From Geodermatophilus africanus (GTDB taxonomy: Bacteria; Actinomycetota; Actinomycetes; Mycobacteriales; Geodermatophilaceae): a DNA stretch of 64,000 nucleotides. The first letter of the stretch is position 1, and each line of letters begins with the position of its first letter. Made by a program: the position numbers and the translations under genes. Shown here piece after piece: positions 14,824 through 23,657 of this stretch. The stretch is taken from the NCBI RefSeq assembly GCF_900107105.1, contig NZ_FNOT01000001.1, forward strand, positions 186,001 through 250,000, written 5' to 3'. Below the pieces are notes generated by a model. That model worked only from the letters and a program-made list of their open reading frames with translations, ran no database searches and was not told the origin of the DNA.

Positions 14824-16065
14824 GTGCTCTACACCGCGTACGAGTGGCAGCGGCGGCTGACCGCGCCCGCCCAGCGGACGTCGGCGCTCACCGCGCGGGC
14901 GCTGGAGGCGCTGCCGGCACCGCTGGCCGGGCTGCCCGGCCCCCGCCGGCTGCGGGCGGCCTGCCGGCTCGTCGCCGACGCCCGCCCCACGCACGTCCGG
15001 CCCGACTGGGACATCGACGCGGTGGACGTCGACGGGCGGCGCGCCGAGGTGGTCGCGGAGCCGGTGCTGTCGACGCCGTTCGCCGACGTCGTGCACTTCA
15101 CCAAGCCCGACATCGCCGGCCAGCCGCAGGTGCTGGTCGTGGGCCCGATCTCCGGCCACTTCGCCACCCTGCTGCGGCCGACGGTCCGCACCCTGCTGGC
15201 CGACCACGACGTCTTCGTCGTCGACTGGCACAACGCCCGCGACGTGCCGGTGGCGGCCGGCCGGTTCGGGCTCGACGAGTACGTCGACCACGTCCTGCAG
15301 GCAGTGCGGCACCTGGGCCGGGACACGCACGTCCTGGCCGTGTGCCAGCCGGCCCCGCTGGTGCTCGCGGCCGTCGCGCTGATGGCCGCCGACGGCGACC
15401 CCGCCCAGCCGCGCAGCCTCACGCTGATCGCCGGCCCGATCGACACCCGGGTCAACCCCAACCGGGTCAACGCCGGCGCCGGTCGCGTCCCGCTGTCGCG
15501 GTACGAGCGGCTGCTGACCACGACCGTCCCGGCCCGGTACCCCGGCGCCGGACGGCGGGTCTACCCGGGCGTCGCCCAGCTCGCGGCGTTCGTGTCGATG
15601 AACCCGCGGCGGCACCTGGGCGCGCACCTGGGCATGTACCGGGCGATGGTCGCCGGCGACGAGGCGACCGCGGCCGCCACCCGCGCCTTCTACGACGAGT
15701 ACAACGCGGTGATGGACGTGCCCGCGGAGTTCTACCTGGAGACGCTGCAGCGCGTCTTCGTGGACCACGACCTGCCCCGCGGCGTCCTGACCTGGCGGGA
15801 CCGGCGGGTGGACCCCTCGCTCATCGAGGAGACCGCCCTGCTCACCGTCGAGGGCGCCCAGGACGACCTGTGCTCACCCGGGCAGACGGAGGCCGCGCAC
15901 GCGCTGTGCACCGGGCTCCCGCCCGAGCGGCGGCGCTCCCACCTGCAGCAGGGGGTGGGCCACTACGGCGTCTTCGCCGGCTCCCGCTGGGAGGCCGAGA
16001 TCTACCCGGTGGTCCGCGCGTTCATCGCCGAGCACGACGACGCGCGGACGGTGGCGCCCTTCTGA
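14824..16065 (+). CDS. phaZ: Intracellular poly(3-hydroxybutyrate) depolymerase
   Basis: 413 residues, the size of Ralstonia PhaZ1, which it follows along its whole length. The N-terminus LYTAYEWQRRL parallels MLYQLHEFQRS, then LVVGPISGHFATLLRPTVRT, DHDVFVVDWHNARDVPV, AVCQPAPLVLAAVALMAADG, FYDEYNAVMDVPAEFYLET and VGHYGVFAGSRWEAEIYP. The nucleophile is Cys174 in VCQP, as in intracellular PhaZ1, instead of Ser. It degrades amorphous PHB granules to 3-hydroxybutyrate oligomers. The GTG at 14824 is preceded by GGGAGGCGGACACC and aligns with the PhaZ1 start. An upstream GTG at 14782 in frame would add 14 residues. With phaC at 4493 it gives the cell a full PHA cycle. Confidence 0.93.
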   Translation: MLYTAYEWQRRLTAPAQRTSALTARALEALPAPLAGLPGPRRLRAACRLVADARPTHVRPDWDIDAVDVDGRRAEVVAEPVLSTPFADVVHFTKPDIAGQPQVLVVGPISGHFATLLRPTVRTLLADHDVFVVDWHNARDVPVAAGRFGLDEYVDHVLQAVRHLGRDTHVLAVCQPAPLVLAAVALMAADGDPAQPRSLTLIAGPIDTRVNPNRVNAGAGRVPLSRYERLLTTTVPARYPGAGRRVYPGVAQLAAFVSMNPRRHLGAHLGMYRAMVAGDEATAAATRAFYDEYNAVMDVPAEFYLETLQRVFVDHDLPRGVLTWRDRRVDPSLIEETALLTVEGAQDDLCSPGQTEAAHALCTGLPPERRRSHLQQGVGHYGVFAGSRWEAEIYPVVRAFIAEHDDARTVAPF

Positions 16066-16093
16066 GGACCCGCGGGGCGGCAGCCCGGGCGGC

Positions 16094-16471
16094 TCAGCGG
16101 CGATGCCAGCGGACGGCCCCGGCCGCGGCCGTGCCCAGCACCGCGAGCGAGGTCACGGCGCTGCGCCGCGCCACGTCCCCGCCGCGCCGGGCCACCAGCA
16201 CGGCGGCCGCGTCGAGCGCCGTCAGCAGCAGCGTCACCTCGGTGGTGCGCCGGGGCTGCGGCACGGGGACGACCAGCAGGGCCGCGCCCATCGCGATGTT
16301 GCGCGCCGCGGCCAGCCGCACCAGCAGCGGGAGCAGCACGTCCTCGCGCGTCCCGGTCTCCGACGCGCCGAGCAGCCGCGGCAGGGCGCGCGGGGCGAAC
16401 AGCGCTGCGGTCCCGATCCAGATCGACAGCGTCCCGACGGTCGTGCGGGTGACGTCCCACTCCCTGGCCAT
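16094..16471 (-). CDS. Small multipass membrane protein of unknown function
   Basis: 125 residues with three or four hydrophobic stretches: TVGTLSIWIGTAALF, LAAARNIAMGAALLVVPV, VTLLLTALDAAAVLVAR and VTSLAVLGTAAAGAV. It ends in a basic tail (RWHRR). The layout resembles small actinobacterial DUF4267-like membrane proteins, but no catalytic motif is visible. It starts 7 bases after the stop of the next membrane-protein gene on the same strand and is likely the last gene of a three-gene unit with the methyltransferase. Confidence 0.75.
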   Translation of the reverse strand: MAREWDVTRTTVGTLSIWIGTAALFAPRALPRLLGASETGTREDVLLPLLVRLAAARNIAMGAALLVVPVPQPRRTTEVTLLLTALDAAAVLVARRGGDVARRSAVTSLAVLGTAAAGAVRWHRR

Positions 16472-16477
16472 GGCGGG

Positions 16478-17053
16478 CTACTGCCCCCGCGACGCGGACG
16501 TCAACCGGCGACCGGCCGCGAGCACCAGCACGACGGCGAGGAACGGCAGCGTGACGACGCTGGCCACCAGGTCGCTCACGGTGGCCACGGTGAAGGCCCC
16601 GGCGCCCGGCGAGCCGAGCGGCCCGAGCACGCCGTCGGGGCCGAGGGCGGCCACCGACGCCGGCACCGTGAGCAGGGCGGACACCGCGCCCCCGAGCACC
16701 ACGCCGAGGGCGACCGCACCGGGCGACGTCCGGACGGCCCGCCAGGCCAGGCCGGCCCCGCGCCGCAGCGCCCCGGCCGGGGTGAGCCCGCCGCCTGCGG
16801 GGAGGGCGGCGACCGCGCCCGTGACCCACAGCTGGGCGAGCAGTCCGGTCGCGAACCCGACGACGTCGACCAGCACGGCGGTGGAGACGTCCGGGTCGTC
16901 CCGGACGAGGAGCTGCCGGACGACGTCGGGCACCGTGTTGACCAGCGTGGCGGCGAGCGCGGCCAGGTAGGCGGGGCGCCAGTGCCGGCGCAGCACCGCC
17001 AGGGCCGCCCGCACCGTGCCCACGGTTGCGGACGGCGCGGGCCGCGAGCTCAC
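16478..17053 (-). CDS. Multipass membrane protein of unknown function
   Basis: 191 residues with about four or five membrane helices (for example YLAALAATLVNTVPDVV, AVLVDVVGFATGLLAQLWV, AVALGVVLGGAVSALLTV and LPFLAVVLVLAAG). The Gly/Ala-rich helices and the loop GGGLTPAGALRRG resemble the DUF975/glycerophosphodiester-phosphodiesterase-membrane-domain type of bacterial protein, but this is weak. The GTG start overlaps the stop of the methyltransferase by GTGA, so both are probably translated together. Confidence 0.75.
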   Translation of the reverse strand: MSSRPAPSATVGTVRAALAVLRRHWRPAYLAALAATLVNTVPDVVRQLLVRDDPDVSTAVLVDVVGFATGLLAQLWVTGAVAALPAGGGLTPAGALRRGAGLAWRAVRTSPGAVALGVVLGGAVSALLTVPASVAALGPDGVLGPLGSPGAGAFTVATVSDLVASVVTLPFLAVVLVLAAGRRLTSASRGQ

Positions 17054-17682
17054 GGCCGGGTCGCGACGAGCGCCGTCCAGCAGCCGGCGAGCCGGGTGTC
17101 CTGCGCGGTCACGGTCAGCCCCGCCGCCCGGCACGCGGCGGCGAGGCCCTCCGGTGTGGGGCGGTCGCCGTCGGCCGGGTGGCGGGAGACGGCCCGCAGC
17201 GGGTGGCTGTCGACGATGCGGGCGGTCATCTCGCAGGAGTAGAGGCGCCCGCCGGGCCGCAGCACCCGCGCCGACTCCCGGACGACGTCGCGCCAGGAGT
17301 CGGCGTGGTGCAGGACGTGGTAGCCGAAGACCGCGTCGTACGAGCCGTCCGGCGCGGTCAGCGCGGTCGCGTCGCCGCGCTGGACGTCGGCCCGGGCGCC
17401 CAGGTCGCGCACCGCCTCCCGGCACGCCGCGACGCTGGCGTCGTACTGCTCGACGCCGTCGGCGTGCGCGGCGCCGAAGACCTCGAGCGCCAGGCGCAGG
17501 CCGGTGCCGCGGCGGCCGGTGCCCAGCTCGAGCACGCGCCCGCCGGGCACCGGCCCGCCCAGCCGGAGCAGGACCGGCGCCTCGACGCGACGCTGGACCA
17601 GCGCCCGGACACGCGAGTCGACCCAGAGCCGGTTGGCGTCGACGAGGGTCGGCGGGACGGGACGGGAGGAGTCGTTCCCCAT
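17050..17682 (-). CDS. Class I SAM-dependent methyltransferase
   Basis: 210 residues with the Rossmann-type SAM-binding fold. The glycine-rich motif I is VLELGTGRRGTGLRLALEVF, motif II VEQYDASVAACREAV, and the post motifs are DAVFGYHVLHHADSWRDVV and RVLRPGGRLYSCEM. This resembles the UbiE/type 11 methyltransferases, but the acceptor is not evident. I chose ATG 17682 inside a slightly longer open frame (possible TTG at 17715). It overlaps the following membrane-protein gene by four bases. The upstream gene at 17723 is a secreted protein with its own riboswitch. Confidence 0.85.
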   Translation of the reverse strand: MGNDSSRPVPPTLVDANRLWVDSRVRALVQRRVEAPVLLRLGGPVPGGRVLELGTGRRGTGLRLALEVFGAAHADGVEQYDASVAACREAVRDLGARADVQRGDATALTAPDGSYDAVFGYHVLHHADSWRDVVRESARVLRPGGRLYSCEMTARIVDSHPLRAVSRHPADGDRPTPEGLAAACRAAGLTVTAQDTRLAGCWTALVATRP

Positions 17683-17722
17683 CGTGCCGTCCTGCCCCGT
17701 CGGCCCGGCGGGCAACCGCAGG

Positions 17723-18634
17723 TCAGCCGCGGTAGTTCACGTGCGGGTGGTCCATGTGGTTCGCCGTCGCGCTGCCGCGGTCGGCCATCGCCTTCCACGC
17801 GCCGTTCGGCGAGGACAGCATCCGCTGCTGCCAGATGACGTAGTCGACGCCGAGCTCGTCCCAGTGGGTGATGTGGTACTCGACGATCGCGTCGCCCAGG
17901 GCGGCGTCGGAGCCGACCATGTAGTCCAGCGCGAGGCCCGACGGGTGGCCGCCCGGGTCGGCCGCGCTCGGGCGGGTGCCGCCCAGGGTGATCGAGTCGG
18001 CGCCGGGCACGTTGCTGACGACGGCGTTCGCGGCGGCCTGCACCACCGCGGCGACGGGACCGGCGGAGTTGGTGATCCGCGCGACGGTGCCGGCGGCGGC
18101 GGCCGCGGCCCGGGGGGCCGCCGCGGCGGCCGCGGCCCGGGGGGCCGCCGCGGCGGGCGCGGCCTCGCCGGCCTGCGCCGGGGCTGCGGGGGCGGCGGCC
18201 TGCGCGGCCGCGGCCTCGGCGGCCGCCCTCGCGGCGGCCTCCGCCTCGGCCTTCGCCTTCGCCTTCGCGGCGGCCTCGGCCTCGGCCCGCTGCCGGTCGA
18301 GCACCGCCTGGTCGGCGGCGGCCTGGGCCTGCTGCGCGGCGGTCTCGGCGGCCTCGCGGCTGCTGCGGGTGGCGGCGAGGTCCTGCAGCGGTTGCAGGTC
18401 GCCGGCGGCGTCGACCGGGGCGGTCCCGGCGGTCAGGCCGAGCTCCTGGGCGACGCTCACCGTCTCCGCCGGCGCGGCCTCGGCCTGCGCGGCCGGCTCG
18501 GTGCCGACGACGACGCCGACCAGGACGGCGCCGGCGGTGGCCATCCCCAGGTAGAGGCCGGGGCGGCGGCCGGCGGCGGGCGGACGGCGCCGGGAGCGGG
18601 CGAGACGGCCGGTGGTCGTGGTGCGGGTGTCCAT
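17723..18634 (-). CDS. Secreted coiled-coil protein with ARB_07466-like (peptidase M15-related) C-terminal domain
   Basis: 303 residues. An N-terminal basic stretch and hydrophobic segment (LYLGMATAGAVLVGVVVG, about residues 27-44) form a signal peptide or anchor. Residues ~85-135 are Ala/Glu/Lys-rich and probably coiled coil. An Ala/Pro-rich linker with two PRAAAAAA units follows. The last ~110 residues form a domain with [29 protein letters not shown] and a final HMDHPHVNY, whose His/Asp layout recalls zinc DD-peptidases of the M15 type. The same domain, nearly identical in DNA, ends the Rpf protein at 22172-23290. A c-di-AMP riboswitch lies in its long leader. It probably acts on peptidoglycan, but activity is unproven. 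Confidence 0.82.
   Translation of the reverse strand: MDTRTTTTGRLARSRRRPPAAGRRPGLYLGMATAGAVLVGVVVGTEPAAQAEAAPAETVSVAQELGLTAGTAPVDAAGDLQPLQDLAATRSSREAAETAAQQAQAAADQAVLDRQRAEAEAAAKAKAKAEAEAAARAAAEAAAAQAAAPAAPAQAGEAAPAAAAPRAAAAAAAPRAAAAAAGTVARITNSAGPVAAVVQAAANAVVSNVPGADSITLGGTRPSAADPGGHPSGLALDYMVGSDAALGDAIVEYHITHWDELGVDYVIWQQRMLSSPNGAWKAMADRGSATANHMDHPHVNYRG
18101..18154 (-). repeat. Two perfect 27-bp tandem repeats coding for an Ala-rich linker
   Basis: The unit at 18101-18127 is repeated exactly at 18128-18154. Each adds nine codons (PRAAAAAAA) to the linker before the C-terminal domain of the secreted protein. The perfect identity points to recent slippage. Confidence 0.88.
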
Positions 18635-18919
18635 GGGGAGGAGCGACTCCTGGGTGCGGGCGCAGCGGCGCGACGGGCGCGCACGGCTGCGGGGGCTGCG
18701 GGCGGCGGGCTGTGGCCGTGCGGCGGACGCCGGGTGGGCACACCGGGGAGGCGGCGAGGTGCCGCTCGAGCGCGAGTGCTCGGGTGCGGTGGGCCTGCGT
18801 CGGCGGGTCTGCTGCGGACGGCCGCGGGCTCTCAGGTGCGGGAGCGCTCCCGGCACCGGGGCCGGCGGGGTGGTGCAGCAGGGCAGGGGCACGCCATCCG
18901 GCGGCTCTCCGTTTCTTCC

Positions 18920-19056
18920 GACGGCCGCCTACCGGGTTAGCTGACGGGTTCGGGCGGGAAGCAGCCCTACCTGCCCCGGACGTGCGTCCAGGAGCGGGAT
19001 TCACCCCAGTACTGCGGTGGGTCCCCGGCTCGCCCGGGGGGCGACTCGGCGGCGTC
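18920..19056 (-). promoter_or_regulatory. Cyclic di-AMP riboswitch (ydaO/yuaA type) upstream of the secreted coiled-coil protein
   Basis: Read on the minus strand, the segment has the conserved pieces of actinobacterial ydaO aptamers: GGGGACCCACC, then ACTGGGGTGAATCC, TAGGGCTGC, and near the 3' end CCCGAACCCGTCAGCTAACC. The closing stem pairs GACGCCGCC (5' side, about 19048-19056) with GGCGGCCGTC (18920-18929). About 285 bases separate it from the ATG at 18634 and would hold the expression platform. In Streptomyces, c-di-AMP binding to such elements turns down cell-wall hydrolase genes. The core motif match is visible; folding was not computed. Confidence 0.8.
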
Positions 19057-19201
19057 CGCTCGGGTCCCCTTCGGGGACTGAACGACCGACCGGACGCTCC
19101 GACCGTAGCTTCGTCATCGAACTGTGACAATCCGCGGTCCCGGATTCGTCAGGTGACGCGTGTCGCCCACGCCCGGATCGGCGGCCGGAGGGTGTAGGGG
19201 C

Positions 19202-20356
19202 TCACCTCCGGGCGAGAACGGCCAGCGCGATCGCCGCGAGGGCGAGCGGGACGGCGAGCAGCAGCAGTCCGACCGGCGGACCGCCGGCGTCGGCCATCCG
19301 CCCGCCGAGGAGGGGGGCGAGCAGACCGGCACACCCCCACGCGGTGAACACCCGGCCGTAGACCGCCGGGAAGGCGCGCGCCCCGACGCGGTCGGCGGTC
19401 GCGGCCGGGACCAGCGCGCAGGTCGCGCCGTAGGCCAGTCCCACGACGAGCAGGCCGGTCAGGACGACGGCGGGCGTGGACGCCACGGCCAGCCCGACGA
19501 CCCCGACGGCGGTGGCCGCGAGCGCGGCGGCCAGGGCGGGGAGCCGTCCGACGCGGTCCGACCACCACCCGGCGCCCAGCCGGCCGACCAGGTTGCCCGC
19601 GGCGAGCAGGGAGACGGCCGCTCCCGCGGCTGCCGGACCCGCGCCCCTGGCGGCGGCCAGGGGCGCGGCGGCGGCGAAGACGACCAGCCCGGGCGCGGCA
19701 CCCCCGGCGAAGAGGACCCACAGGGCCGCCACCGTCGTCCTGGGCACCGGCTCCTCGGCGCGGTCCCGGCGCCGCTGCTCCCCCGCCCCGCCGGGGGCGA
19801 GGGCGGCGGCGAGACCCACCAGGCCGGCGACGAGCCCGGCCAGCACGGCCAGGGACGTGCGCCAGCCGACCGCCGGCAGGACGTGCGGGGCCACCAGGCC
19901 GAGCCCCACCGGCCCGGCCGCGTAGGCGCCGACCACCAGGCCGCTGGCCGTGCCGCGGTGCGCAGCGGGGACCCGGGCGGCGAGGGCGACCGCGACGCCG
20001 TAGGCCAGCCCGTTGGCCGCGCCGAACAGCAGCCCGATGCCCACCCACGGCGTCCCGGGATCCTCTCCCGCGGCCGTCAGCCCCAGCCCCGCCCCGGCGG
20101 CGAGGCCGGCCCCGACGAGCAGCCGGCGCGGTCCCACCCGCGCCAGCAGACGCCCCACGCCGAGCAGGACCACGGTGAACACGACCAGGGCGAAGGCGAA
20201 CACCGCCGGGCCGCTCCCCCGCGGAGCGCCGACGTCGGCCACCACGTCGGGCGCCACGAGGCTCCAGGCGAAGAGCGTCCCGACCGCGAGGTCGGCGACC
20301 ACGCCGGCGGCGACCAGGCGGACGGTCCCCGGCCGGCCGCCGGGCGGCCGGGTCAC
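19202..20356 (-). CDS. MFS transporter, oxalate/formate-antiporter (OFA/MCT)-like
   Basis: 384 residues with about 12 membrane helices. The first helix pair VADLAVGTLFAWSLVAP and the loop motif after helix 2 (GRLLARVGPRRLLVG) place it in the major facilitator superfamily. FGAANGLAYGVAVALAAR and VGLAYGATCALVPAATADRV resemble the OFA/monocarboxylate branch, which exchanges small organic acids. The mid-protein cytoplasmic loop (EQRRRDRAEEPVPRTT) is charged as usual. The substrate is not readable. It stands alone on the minus strand between the riboswitch-controlled gene and the broken formamidase gene. Confidence 0.85.
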   Translation of the reverse strand: MTRPPGGRPGTVRLVAAGVVADLAVGTLFAWSLVAPDVVADVGAPRGSGPAVFAFALVVFTVVLLGVGRLLARVGPRRLLVGAGLAAGAGLGLTAAGEDPGTPWVGIGLLFGAANGLAYGVAVALAARVPAAHRGTASGLVVGAYAAGPVGLGLVAPHVLPAVGWRTSLAVLAGLVAGLVGLAAALAPGGAGEQRRRDRAEEPVPRTTVAALWVLFAGGAAPGLVVFAAAAPLAAARGAGPAAAGAAVSLLAAGNLVGRLGAGWWSDRVGRLPALAAALAATAVGVVGLAVASTPAVVLTGLLVVGLAYGATCALVPAATADRVGARAFPAVYGRVFTAWGCAGLLAPLLGGRMADAGGPPVGLLLLAVPLALAAIALAVLARR

Positions 20357-20411
20357 GGTGCCGGGGTGCGGGAGGACCGGCGTCCGCCCGCACCGGGCCG
20401 TGGGCCCTCGG

Positions 20412-20876
20412 TCAGGAGGTGACGCAGACCTGCCCGCGGTCCCTGCGCTGCGGGCCCTGGCCGCCGGGCCGGATGTCCTCGTCGAAGATCTCCGTCGGCA
20501 GGAGGACCGAGCAGCAGGCGTTGGGGATGTCGACCACGCCGCCGATGCGGCCCTCGATCGGCGAGGTGCCCAGGATCAGGTAGGCCTGCTCGCCGGTGTA
20601 GCCCCACTTCTCGAGGTAGCGGATCGCGTTCAGGCAGGCGTTGCGGTAGGCCAGCGTCGCGTCCATGTAGGCGTTCGTGTCGTCGCGGTGGTCGACCGAG
20701 ACGCCGATGAACGTGAGGAACTCGGAGTAGCGCGGCTCCACCCGTCCCGGCATGAAGATGGGGTTGGTGGTGACCCCGTAGGTCTCCATGCCGCCCTTGA
20801 TGAGGTCGACGTGGAAGTCGATGAAGCCGCCCATCTCGATGGCACCGCAGAAGTTGATCTCGCCGTCCCCCTGGCT
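20412..20876 (-). pseudogene. fmdA: Formamidase/acetamidase C-terminal fragment, 5' end deleted
   Basis: The frame reads SQGDGEINFCGAIEMGGFID, then FHVDLIKGGMETYG, PRYSEFLTFIGVSVD, AYMDATLAYRNACLNAIRYL and GRIGGVVDIPNACCSVLLPT. These are the well-conserved second half of FmdA/AmdA amidases, which hydrolyse formamide or short amides to ammonia and acid. Full enzymes have about 400 residues; here only ~150 remain. Similarity stops at about 20876, where the sequence turns into the interior of another gene on the opposite strand. An ATG at 20834 could still make a 140-residue product, but without the N-terminal half it is very unlikely to be active. Confidence 0.85.
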
Positions 20877-20878
20877 GC

Positions 20879-21667
20879 CTGTCGAGCTCGCCGAGCACCA
20901 CCGCTCCCCCCTTCGACGGCCCGCACTTCCCCCGGATCACCTTCTCCGACCAGGTCGAGGCCCAGCACCGCCTGCTCACCCGGCAGTGGGGGATCGAGTC
21001 GATCGAGCTGGTGCTCGGTTCCTCCATGGGGGCCGCCCAGACCTACCAGTGGGCGGTCAGCCACCCGGAGATGGTGAGGCGGGCCGCCCCGATAGTCGGC
21101 TCCAGCCGCACCAGCGAGCACAACCAGGTCTTCCTGACCAGCCTGCGGGCCACGCTGACGCTCGACCCGGCGTTCCGGGGTGGCGAGTACTCCCCCGACG
21201 CGCGCCCCACCGCCGGCATGCGGGCCTTCGCCCGGATCTACGCCGGGTGGGGCCTGTCCCAGGCGTTCTACTGGGAGCGCGAGTACCGGACCATGGGCTA
21301 CTCCTCGCTCGAGGACTTCCTGGTCGGGTTCTGGGAGGGCTTCTGGCTCGACCGGGACCGGGACCGGGACAACCTGCTGGCGATGCTCTGGACCTGGGAG
21401 CACGGGGACGTCGGCCGGACGCCGGGCTTCGACGGGGACACCGGTGCGGCGCTGCGCTCGATCCGCTGCCCGGTCGTGGCCATGCCCGCCCGGACCGACC
21501 TCTACTTCCCGCCCGAGGACGAGCAGTGGGCCTCGCAATTCATCGAGCGGGGCGAGGTCCGGGTCATCGACACGACCTGGGGGCACTTCGGCGGGCTCGG
21601 CCTGAACCCCGCCGACAACGCCGTCGTCGACCGGACGCTGAGGGAACTGCTCGACCGTCCCGCCTGA
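20879..21667 (+). pseudogene. Homoserine O-acetyltransferase-like alpha/beta hydrolase, 5' end deleted
   Basis: From 20879 the frame reads LSSSPSTTAPPFDGPHFPRI, then RLLTRQWGIESIELVLGSSM with the nucleophile Ser in GSSMG, AQTYQWAVSHPEMVRRAAPI, and the C-terminal VVAMPARTDLYFPPEDEQ and DTTWGHFGGLG with Asp and His of the triad. Related MetX-like hydrolases have ~330-350 residues and begin about 80 residues before the NGLSSSPSN segment, which here is the very first recognisable piece. The missing N-terminus was removed together with that of the facing formamidase gene. A GTG at 21011 could start a shorter product. Confidence 0.82.
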
Positions 21668-21896
21668 CCGCTTCGCCACCCGGTCCGCACCCGCGGCCCG
21701 GTCGACGGCGGGGAGCTGGCGGCGGAGCTCACCCAGGTCCTGCCCCGGGGCTCCGCCGCAGACAGCATGAGGGGAACGGAACAGGTCCGCAACAGATGTC
21801 CAGGACGTCTGGCCCCGGGCCCCACCTGCTCGTCGCCGAGTGGCACCCGGCCGCCGGTGCGCGGTTCCGCGCGGTGCGGCGGGGCACCCCTCTCCC

Positions 21897-22049
21897 ATGA
21901 CCGAGATGGACCCGCGGGACCCGAGCACCCTGTACGCGGAGGGCCCGGTCGCCCCTGAGCCGCCCGAGGACGACCTGCCCGACGCCTCGCCGCTGCGCGA
22001 CTCCGGTGGCACCGGCCCGGGTCCCGACGACCTCGACCAGATGCTCTGA
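21897..22049 (+). CDS. Small acidic proline-rich protein, unknown
   Basis: 50 residues: MTEMDPRDPSTLYAEGPVAP, then a run rich in Pro, Asp and Glu ending DDLDQML. The composition looks disordered. The stop codon is directly followed by a 58-bp hairpin repeat. A similarly short acidic protein is coded at 25163-25330. No promoter is obvious and the function is unknown. It could be a real small protein, since it keeps the acid/proline bias and the spacing to the hairpin, but support is limited. Confidence 0.5.
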   Translation: MTEMDPRDPSTLYAEGPVAPEPPEDDLPDASPLRDSGGTGPGPDDLDQML

Positions 22050-22107
22050 GAAAGGACCCCGTCCTCCCCACCCCCCGCAAGCTCGGGGCGGTGCCCGGGA
22101 CGGGGCC
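22050..22107. repeat. Dispersed 58-bp hairpin repeat, copy A
   Basis: The element starts GAAAGGACCCCGTCC and ends GGACGGGGCC, giving an outer stem with a C/G-rich inner part around GCAAGCTCGGGG. It lies between the end of a plus-strand small gene (stop at 22049) and the 3' side of the minus-strand Rpf gene. Copies B (26405-26462) and C (36281-36342) sit in the same convergent setting. Confidence 0.85.
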
Positions 22108-22113
22108 ATGGCG

Positions 22114-22157
22114 CGACGGCGGCCCCCACCCGAGGGGACGGGTGGGGGCCGCCGTCG
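22114..22157 (-). terminator. Strong hairpin terminator of the Rpf gene (19-bp perfect stem, 6-base loop)
   Basis: The arm 22114-22132 (CGACGGCGGCCCCCACCCG) is the exact reverse complement of 22139-22157. It lies 15 bases after the stop of the minus-strand Rpf gene. There is no T tract, as is common for actinobacterial hairpin terminators. Together with repeat copy A it forms a double barrier between convergent genes. Confidence 0.82.
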
Positions 22158-22171
22158 TGCAGACCGGGGAC

Positions 22172-23302
<1,131 letters not shown>

Positions 23303-23304
23303 TC

Positions 23305-23495
23305 ACCGCCGGCGAGGTGAGCTGTCGGGTTCGGGCGATCGGTGCCCGGCCGCGGTTCGCGGCTTCACCCCGAGACGGGCCCGCCCGAGTCGTCGACTCA
23401 GGTGCGGCGCGCCGTGGTCGTGGGTCCCCCACCCCTGCCCTGGGAACGGGATGGCGTCCGGTGGGCAGGGTTTGGCGGACCGGCGCCGCGCTCTC
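23305..23495 (-). promoter_or_regulatory. Cyclic di-AMP riboswitch (ydaO/yuaA type) upstream of rpf
   Basis: On the minus strand the leader shows GGCGCCGGTCCGCCAAACCC, then CAGGGCAGGGGTGGGGGACC, CGGGGTGAAGCCGCG and, near the 3' end, CGAACCCGACAGCTCACC followed by TCGCCGGCG. These are the conserved blocks of actinobacterial ydaO aptamers found before rpf and NlpC/P60 genes. The 3' side lies within ~20 bases of the start codon, so binding could block translation directly. The exact ends are approximate. Confidence 0.85.
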
Positions 23496-23657
23496 CTTCG
23501 CTGAGCGCACACAAAACGCTACGTGCAGTCATGTGCAATGTCGCCGTGACGCCGGTCACATCCATGGTCCGGAGCGGCGCGTCGCAGGTCGGAACGGCGT
23601 TTCGCGGCGGTGTAGCCGTCGTCACGTCCCGGCCGCCCGCCGGAGGCCGCCGAGCGA

